Positions 34,479-38,847 of a DNA stretch of 38,847 bases are shown here, in pieces (positions within the stretch are counted from its first letter, which is position 1; each line of letters begins with the position of its first letter). A model generated the notes under the pieces. The model was not told the DNA's origin and searched no databases. It saw only the letters and a list, made by a program, of their open reading frames with translations. The position numbers were made by a program, and so were the translations under genes. Source of the stretch: Candidatus Dojkabacteria bacterium (GTDB taxonomy: Bacteria; Patescibacteriota; Dojkabacteria; JAFGLO01); NCBI GenBank assembly GCA_016927995.1, contig JAFGLO010000014.1:1-38847 (forward strand). The letters are read 5' to 3'.

Positions 34479-34484
34479 TATAAA
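34479..34484 (+). promoter_or_regulatory. -10 box of tatD, leaderless position
   Basis: TATAAA ends 6 nt before the ATG at 34491, with a second -10-like CATAAT at 34471-34476. No convincing -35. The placement again predicts an mRNA beginning at the start codon. Confidence 0.35.
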
Positions 34485-34490
34485 CAAACA

Positions 34491-35318
34491 ATGATCGATT
34501 CACACGCACATCTGTCTTTTAAATTCGAAAAAGCCGGCAAAACTCCAAAATCTCCGGTAGATCAGCTAAAGTCTGCCTCAACAGCGGGAGTTACCGATAT
34601 CATGTGTATTTTATTGGACAATTACGAAACCGAGTTTACAAAGGTTGATAAACCCATATTAAAACACAACGGTAAACTGCCAACAGTATACTACTCTGCA
34701 GGAATACACCCTGATCATGAAACTGCCGAAGCATTATCAACCGACCAAAAGCTCACAAATCTTATTCTTTTTGTGGAATCTAGCAGAAAAATATCAGCTA
34801 TTGGTGAATGTGGACTTGACTATTATGATACTAAAATGCCTAAAAAAGAGCAGGAAGCTTTACTTAACCGCCAAATAGAGCTAGCCAATTCTTTTCACCT
34901 GCCAATGATTATTCATACCCGCCCTAGTTCCCTAGAATCTACCGACGCTTATGTCGACATGCACGCCATATTAAAATCAAACACGCCCAAATTCGGCTTT
35001 GTAATCCATTGCTTTTCAGCTGATCCCAAAACTGCAAAGATGTTTTTAGAGCTCGGTGCTTTTATTGGCTTCGCAGGAAATTTAACATACCCTAAAGCTG
35101 AAATCATTAAGGAAGCAGCAAAATATATACCACTCGACAGAATACTAACAGAAACCGATGCACCATTTTTGGCTCCACAAGCATACCGCGGGGGTATTAA
35201 CGAGAGCGCTTTTGTAGTGGAAGTCGCAAAAGAGCTTGCCAACCTAAAGGGTATTTCGCTCCCCGAAGTTGAAAGCATTACCACAAAGAATTTCCTGGAA
35301 TTTGTGAGCGGAGATTAG
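34491..35318 (+). CDS. tatD: TatD family metal-dependent hydrolase (DNase)
   Basis: 275 residues. All metal-ligand motifs are seen: MIDSHAHLSF, AIGECGLDYYD, PMIIHTRPS, FVIHCFSADP and LTETDAPFLAP. It is a TIM-barrel exonuclease/hydrolase acting on DNA ends in the cytosol. It is divergent from the polysaccharide cluster, with the REP-like palindrome between. An ordinary housekeeping gene here. Confidence 0.93.
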   Translation: MIDSHAHLSFKFEKAGKTPKSPVDQLKSASTAGVTDIMCILLDNYETEFTKVDKPILKHNGKLPTVYYSAGIHPDHETAEALSTDQKLTNLILFVESSRKISAIGECGLDYYDTKMPKKEQEALLNRQIELANSFHLPMIIHTRPSSLESTDAYVDMHAILKSNTPKFGFVIHCFSADPKTAKMFLELGAFIGFAGNLTYPKAEIIKEAAKYIPLDRILTETDAPFLAPQAYRGGINESAFVVEVAKELANLKGISLPEVESITTKNFLEFVSGD

Positions 35319-35335
35319 AATTCTGTACCTCACGT

Positions 35336-35399
35336 CGCCACTTAATCATATATTTAAACCGCTTATACGAAGTTTAGTTAGCATCATTAATCCTTTGCT
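35336..35399 (+). repeat. 64-bp direct repeat, copy 1
   Basis: Matches 35800-35863 with 3 mismatches, same orientation. It starts 18 bp after the tatD stop codon. Together the copies bracket about 400 bp that includes the abiEi remnant. Neither copy has a start codon or readable domain. Confidence 0.8.
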
Positions 35400-35460
35400 A
35401 CGCAGAACCTATTTTAATCTGTATCGAAGTCAATTTATTGATCTTACCGTAAAATACTAG

Positions 35461-35583
35461 GAGGCTAGGCTCGCCGAAGCAGTTGTACAAGCTGAACTTG
35501 ACCTTAAGTCCGCAGAAGCCCATACACCCGAAGAAGTCTACGACACCAAGGCCGTTATGAAACTAGCCATTTCAGCTACTTGA
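35461..35583 (+). pseudogene. Possible C-terminal gene remnant
   Basis: An open stretch of 40 codons (beginning EARLAEAVVQAELDLKSAEA, ending MKLAISAT) with protein-like composition but no start codon and a TAG just before it. It reads like the helical tail of a lost gene. The parent is not recognised. Confidence 0.35.
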
Positions 35584-35642
35584 ATCTCGCTTATTGTAAA
35601 AACGGAATTTGGTGAAAGGAGAAGCCGATCTGTTTTTGACAC
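35538..35642 (-). pseudogene. Truncated AbiEi-like gene remnant
   Basis: From GTG at 35642 the first 20 codons read almost as in the intact gene (VSKTDRLLLSPNSVFTISEI). After codon 21 the sequence is unrelated and stops at codon 35. The promoter and palindrome upstream are retained (35662-35685, one mismatch). If the operator still binds, this copy could titrate the regulator. Confidence 0.75.
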
Positions 35643-35717
35643 CCCTTGATTCCGTTACAAATTAGTGTACATTTTTGTACACCAACTCGTCCCCAAACAC
35701 AAGGGTTTCCAAAAGAC
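35583..35717 (-). repeat. 135-bp duplicated segment, copy B
   Basis: Counterpart of 12599-12733, same orientation, about 93% identical. It carries the palindromic promoter of the AbiEi-like gene about 23 kb from the intact copy. Confidence 0.85.
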
Positions 35718-35799
35718 ACTGCCGACACACTTAAGTCCGACATCTACTTTATACTCCTTAGATTTTGTAGATTTGATCATACTATTATTGTATCACGCA

Positions 35800-35863
35800 C
35801 GCCACTTAATCATATATTTAAACCGCTTATACGAAGTTTAGCTAGCGCCATTAATCCTTTGCT
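35800..35863 (+). repeat. 64-bp direct repeat, copy 2
   Basis: Second copy of 35336-35399 (3 mismatches). It is followed by an AT dinucleotide run (35880-35893) and then the next small gene. Confidence 0.8.
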
Positions 35864-35928
35864 CCATTGACACAAACCCTATATATATATATAACGGCGA
35901 AAATTTATAATTTTATGACAGATTTAAG

Positions 35929-36423
35929 ATGGGTGGACAGCAAATTCCCCTCGAAAAGATTACTAAAGATGCTATGGAGATAACTCGTCCAGATAAGACT
36001 ATAGGTGGAATATCCGGAGAAGCTATGCAGAGCAATCCTAACGCCGCAGCAACTGAAGATCCAGAAATGACTCCAACCTCACCGGAGGCTCAGCCAGCAA
36101 TACGAAAATCCCGAGATGAAGTAATTACAGCAGCAGAAAATCCAGATCAGTCTACACTTAGATCAGAATATGATGCTATTTACCAAGCAGCAAAGAGTCA
36201 CGCACTTAAATATGGCAGAGGTACAAGCCCAACGGAGCAAGGTAGTCCTGCTCTTCTCGAGGCTTACAGTAAGTTGGAATCTGACCGTGCCTGGTTGGCA
36301 ACCTTAGCCATTAATCGACTTGCTTTCACTAAACAAGAAGGATTTGAGGCAACTACACAAAGATTACGAACGCTAATTGCCGAGCTAAGCCAACCCGCGG
36401 AAGGCTCATCGGACAGGCAATAA
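35929..36423 (+). CDS. Small hypothetical protein, disordered N-terminus
   Basis: 164 residues, no family recognised. Residues 1-75 are rich in Pro, Glu, Thr and Ala (TEDPEMTPTSPEAQP) and look disordered. Residues about 80-155 are predicted helical (STLRSEYDAIYQAAK, LEAYSKLESDRAWLATLAIN, ATTQRLRTLIAELS). There is no signal peptide or membrane segment. TATAAT at 35906-35911 could be its -10 box, giving a leader of about 12 nt. Its position in a stretch of repeats and fragments leaves some doubt that it is conserved. Confidence 0.5.
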   Translation: MGGQQIPLEKITKDAMEITRPDKTIGGISGEAMQSNPNAAATEDPEMTPTSPEAQPAIRKSRDEVITAAENPDQSTLRSEYDAIYQAAKSHALKYGRGTSPTEQGSPALLEAYSKLESDRAWLATLAINRLAFTKQEGFEATTQRLRTLIAELSQPAEGSSDRQ

Positions 36424-36430
36424 TTCACTG

Positions 36431-36456
36431 GCGGCGGGTCATAGACCACGCCGCTA
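36431..36456 (-). pseudogene. Possible fragment of the wzy-like gene
   Basis: 26 bp match the insert region of the 30174-31778 gene (around 31295-31320) with 3 mismatches. Translated, SSGVVYDPPPVN resembles SSGVVFNPPKTVN. It is fused directly to the galE fragment. It is short, so chance cannot be excluded. Confidence 0.35.
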
Positions 36457-36522
36457 CTCTTTTTTGTACCATCTGTCCGCGTCTTTAACCATGTCATGAT
36501 AATCGTATTTGGCTTTCCAGCA
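36454..36522 (-). pseudogene. galE 3'-end fragment
   Basis: The minus strand reads WKAKYDYHDMVKDADRWYKK-E-stop, nearly the C-terminus of intact GalE (WKAKYDYHDMVKDADRWYGK). DNA at 36466-36521 matches 37743-37798 with 5 mismatches in 56. It is a duplicated tail with no start and no upstream coding sequence. Confidence 0.85.
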
Positions 36523-36569
36523 CACAAACAACCCAATTTGCAGGATTGCCAATCCTTGAAATTTGACAA

Positions 36570-36597
36570 TTTACAGGATTTGTGCTAAGGTTATAAT
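36570..36597 (+). promoter_or_regulatory. Candidate promoter of the DUF4143-type ATPase gene
   Basis: TTTACA (36570-36575), 16-nt spacer and perfect TATAAT (36592-36597), only 1 nt before the ATG at 36599. Normal initiation from it would start inside the gene. An alternative is TTGACA (36563-36568) with a poor -10 at 36586-36591, which would start at the ATG. A small palindrome AGGATT-GCC-AATCCT (36542-36556) lies just upstream. Confidence 0.4.
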
Positions 36598-36598
36598 C

Positions 36599-37726
36599 AT
36601 GAAGATTCCACGTATACACGAAGATCTCAAAAAGCTTATAAAGAAAAACAAGGTTCTCTTGATCTACGGACCAAGGCGTGTAGGTAAAACAACCTTATTA
36701 ACAGACTTTCTTAAAAGATCAAAGCTTAAATACAAGCTTGATTCAGGCGAAAATATATTAACCCAAGAAGTTTTAAGCTCCCAAAACTTTAAGAAAATAA
36801 CCGATTACTGCCGTGGATACGAATTACTTGCAATCGATGAGGCACACAAGATCCCAAATATTGGGATGGGTCTAAAAATTATCGTAGATCACATACCACA
36901 AATCGCTGTTATAGCAACAGGTTCCTCATCATTTGAACTTGCAGGTCAAATTGGAGAACCCCTTGTCGGAAGGGAAAGGACGTTAATGATGTATCCAATC
37001 TCAAATATAGAGCTACTTAGGTACCATAATCAATACGAATTGGTTAACAAGTTGCCGGAATTACTGGTATATGGCAGCTATCCTCAAATTTTAACAACCG
37101 AGGACAAGGCAGAAAAAACACAACTATTAAACGAAATCGTACAAGCATATTTACTAAAAGACATCCTTGAACTTGAGAAAGTTAAAGGCTCAAAAGTTCT
37201 TCTTGACTTATTAAGGCTTGTCGCATTCCAAGTTGGCAGCGAAGTATCACTTACCGAACTTGGTACACAACTTGCTTTAGATTATAAAACGGTTGCTAGG
37301 TACTTAGACCTATTTGAAAAATCATTTATTCTATTTAACCTTCGAGGCTACTCCAGATCGCTTAGACAGGAAGTAACAAAGAAAAGTAAATACTACTTTT
37401 ACGACAATGGAGTAATGAACGCCATAATTTCCAATTTCAATCAAATCGAAATAAGGAATGACATTGGAATGCTGTGGGAAAACTTTTTAGTTGCCGAAAG
37501 AATAAAAAAGCTGACTTATACCCCGATTTATGCAAACACATATTTCTGGAGAATGTGGAATCAGAAAGAAATCGACTGGATAGAAGAACGAGAAGGAAAA
37601 CTCTTTGGATATGAATTTAAATATACGGGCAATATCGCAAAACACAAAGCGGCGTTTATGGAATTGTATCCAGAGTCAACCGTATCCGTTATAAACAAGG
37701 AAAACTACCTAGATTTCATAACTTAA
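36599..37726 (+). CDS. AAA-type ATPase with DUF4143 domain
   Basis: 375 residues from ATG at 36599 (MKIPRIHEDLKK, the normal start of the family). The N-terminal AAA domain has Walker A LLIYGPRRVGKTTLL, Walker B LLAIDEAHKI and a sensor-like VIATGSSSFELAG. The C-terminal DUF4143 domain contains a winged-helix stretch (VSLTELGTQLALDYKTVARYLD) and ends with an endonuclease-like fold (YFWRMWNQKEIDWI ... LFGYEFKY: D-x-n-E-x-K). The biological role of this widespread, often horizontally moved family is unclear. The gene sits between two copies of the galE 3' end and converges on galE with a 4-nt gap, suggesting insertion. Confidence 0.85.
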   Translation: MKIPRIHEDLKKLIKKNKVLLIYGPRRVGKTTLLTDFLKRSKLKYKLDSGENILTQEVLSSQNFKKITDYCRGYELLAIDEAHKIPNIGMGLKIIVDHIPQIAVIATGSSSFELAGQIGEPLVGRERTLMMYPISNIELLRYHNQYELVNKLPELLVYGSYPQILTTEDKAEKTQLLNEIVQAYLLKDILELEKVKGSKVLLDLLRLVAFQVGSEVSLTELGTQLALDYKTVARYLDLFEKSFILFNLRGYSRSLRQEVTKKSKYYFYDNGVMNAIISNFNQIEIRNDIGMLWENFLVAERIKKLTYTPIYANTYFWRMWNQKEIDWIEEREGKLFGYEFKYTGNIAKHKAAFMELYPESTVSVINKENYLDFIT

Positions 37727-37730
37727 CCCC

Positions 37731-38720
37731 CTACCCCTTCCCGTACCACCTGTCCGCATCCTTAACCATGTCGTGGTAATCGTATTTGGCTTTCCAGCCT
37801 AAAAGCTTTTCAGCTTTATCGCAATTGCCGTAAATTTCAATAGCTTCTTGTGGAATTGGGTCAGTTACTTCAAACGGAATCTTTTTGCCCGTGACCTTTT
37901 CTACCTCATCGATTAACTCTTTAACCGTTGTACCCTTACCTGTTCCTACATTAAACACATGACTACCGATATTTTTGTCCAAAAAAGAAAGCGCTTTTAC
38001 ATGAGCATCCGCCAGGTCGGAAACATGGATATAATCACGAATTTGACACCCGTCTCTTGTGGGAAAATTATTTCCAAATACCTTTAGCTCGTATTTCCCA
38101 AGTACAACCCCAAATAGTCGAGGAATAAGATTAGCTAAAATGTTGGGGTCCTCACCAATTATTGCAGTTGGGTCGGCTCCTGCCACGTTAAAATATCTAA
38201 GTCGTACTGAATTAAGCCCAAGTGCCGCAAAATCAGAAAGCATATATTCAATACAAAGTTTGGTTTTTGCGTACGGACTAAGCGGCGAAAGTGGAGATTC
38301 TTCTGTAACCGGTAGCACTTTTGGAGTCCCATACACAGCACAGGTTGATGAAAATACAATGTTTGTTGTAGATCCTTTGGGTCCGCCTTTTAGCATTGCT
38401 ATTAGCAAATTATATGTTCCAATCACATTATTTTCATAGTATTTGTCTGGAATTTTTGCCGATTCGGGCACATTTTTGTATGCAGCAAAGTGGATTACGC
38501 ACTCGTACTTTTGGGAAAACACCTTTTCAAGATCATCTAAGTTTCGCAGGTCGCCTTTTATAAAGTCAATCTTTTTACCTGTTTCCTTTTCCAAAACCGA
38601 GATTACCTCCTTACTACTCTTCTCAAGATTATCAAACACTGTTACATCGTACCCTGCGCGCAAAAGCGCTAAAACCGTATGCGACCCTATATATCCGCAC
38701 CCTCCTGTGACTAGTATCAT
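37731..38720 (-). CDS. galE: UDP-glucose 4-epimerase
   Basis: 329 residues. MILVTGGCGYIGSHTVLALL is the NAD-binding loop, FKGD-like and HFAAYKNVPES follow, then the catalytic SSTCAVYG (Ser region) and the Y-x3-K pair in PYAKTK. RYFNVAGADP, CQIRDYIHVSDLADAH and FNVGTGKGTTVKELI are standard. It interconverts UDP-Glc and UDP-Gal, supplying galactose for the polysaccharide and substrate for the mutase-like protein. It is transcribed from the right edge and separated from the main cluster by tatD, debris and the ATPase gene. Confidence 0.95.
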   Translation of the reverse strand: MILVTGGCGYIGSHTVLALLRAGYDVTVFDNLEKSSKEVISVLEKETGKKIDFIKGDLRNLDDLEKVFSQKYECVIHFAAYKNVPESAKIPDKYYENNVIGTYNLLIAMLKGGPKGSTTNIVFSSTCAVYGTPKVLPVTEESPLSPLSPYAKTKLCIEYMLSDFAALGLNSVRLRYFNVAGADPTAIIGEDPNILANLIPRLFGVVLGKYELKVFGNNFPTRDGCQIRDYIHVSDLADAHVKALSFLDKNIGSHVFNVGTGKGTTVKELIDEVEKVTGKKIPFEVTDPIPQEAIEIYGNCDKAEKLLGWKAKYDYHDMVKDADRWYGKG

Positions 38721-38847
38721 TGGAAGTTGATGGTTAAGTTAGGTAAATAAAAGAGGTTACATGTTATATGTTTTATGTTAAGCAAATGATATCGTTTCAA
38801 CGAATTGATGGCAAGCTTTCTCTTGAATAAAAAGCAATATATATATA

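Noticed and set aside
35360-35380. TATACGAAGTT inside the 64-bp repeat resembles a loxP arm
   Set aside because: Only one arm of 11 bases, no inverted partner or spacer, and no recombinase gene in the window. Likely coincidence.
35880-35893. AT dinucleotide run (and a similar one at 38838-38847)
   Set aside because: Simple low-complexity sequence in an A+T-rich genome. No origin-like repeats or other structure nearby.
36264-36569. 101-codon minus-strand open frame
   Set aside because: It is antisense to the small hypothetical gene and runs through the galE and wzy fragments. The galE fragment reads properly in a different frame.
1-38847. CRISPR arrays, tRNA or rRNA genes, insertion sequences with transposases
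   Set aside because: None seen: no regularly spaced repeats, no cloverleaf with CCA end, no transposase motif. The direct repeats present are isolated pairs.
38721-38847. Region upstream of galE as a gene or promoter
   Set aside because: No coding frame. Several A+T-rich -10-like hexamers are present but none has a convincing -35 and spacing.

Overview
The window is A+T-rich, tightly packed, and reads in the standard bacterial code: TGA is a stop in several overlapping gene pairs. Genes commonly abut or overlap by 4 nt, and several first genes of transcription units have a -10 box only a few bases before the start codon, which predicts leaderless mRNAs. These traits, with small proteins of divergent sequence, fit a Candidate Phyla Radiation (Patescibacteria) genome. 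I infer that from gene style; no rRNA or ribosomal protein is present to prove it.

Left part (1-8.7 kb): a partial gene and a membrane-anchored cyclophilin on the minus strand face a plus-strand set of surface-type genes. These are a NodB-fold deacetylase-like protein, a membrane protein with tandem Ig-like domains and a C39-like cysteine peptidase, and an integral-membrane acyltransferase. They are followed by an unusual fusion of an acylphosphatase-like domain to a cis-prenyltransferase-like domain, both lacking their catalytic residues. Rho converges on this gene. Upstream of rho lies a separate promoter-to-terminator unit for a structured RNA of about 215 nt that I cannot assign to a family.

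Centre (9.6-34.4 kb): one long minus-strand polysaccharide cluster. Transcription runs from a WbaP/WcaJ-type initiating sugar phosphotransferase through a Wzz-like protein, two Wzy/ligase-like and two Wzx-like membrane proteins, UDP-GlcNAc 2-epimerase, and seven glycosyltransferases. It also holds a UDP-galactopyranose mutase-like flavoprotein, a hexapeptide acyltransferase, an FrhB-like iron-sulfur protein and a pyruvyltransferase-family protein. It ends with manC and manB for GDP-mannose. With galE at the right end, the predicted sugar supply is GDP-Man, UDP-ManNAc, UDP-Gal and probably UDP-Galf, assembled on undecaprenyl phosphate and exported by a Wzx/Wzy route. An AbiEi-like antitoxin/regulator without a toxin sits directly in front of manC, with a palindrome over its promoter.

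Right part (34.4-38.8 kb): tatD, then about 1.2 kb of debris. The debris holds a 135-bp copy of the abiEi promoter and 5' end, a 64-bp direct repeat, and fragments of galE and probably wzy. Then come a small disordered protein, a DUF4143-type ATPase lying between two copies of the galE 3' end, and intact galE. This edge looks like a recombination-prone margin of the polysaccharide locus.
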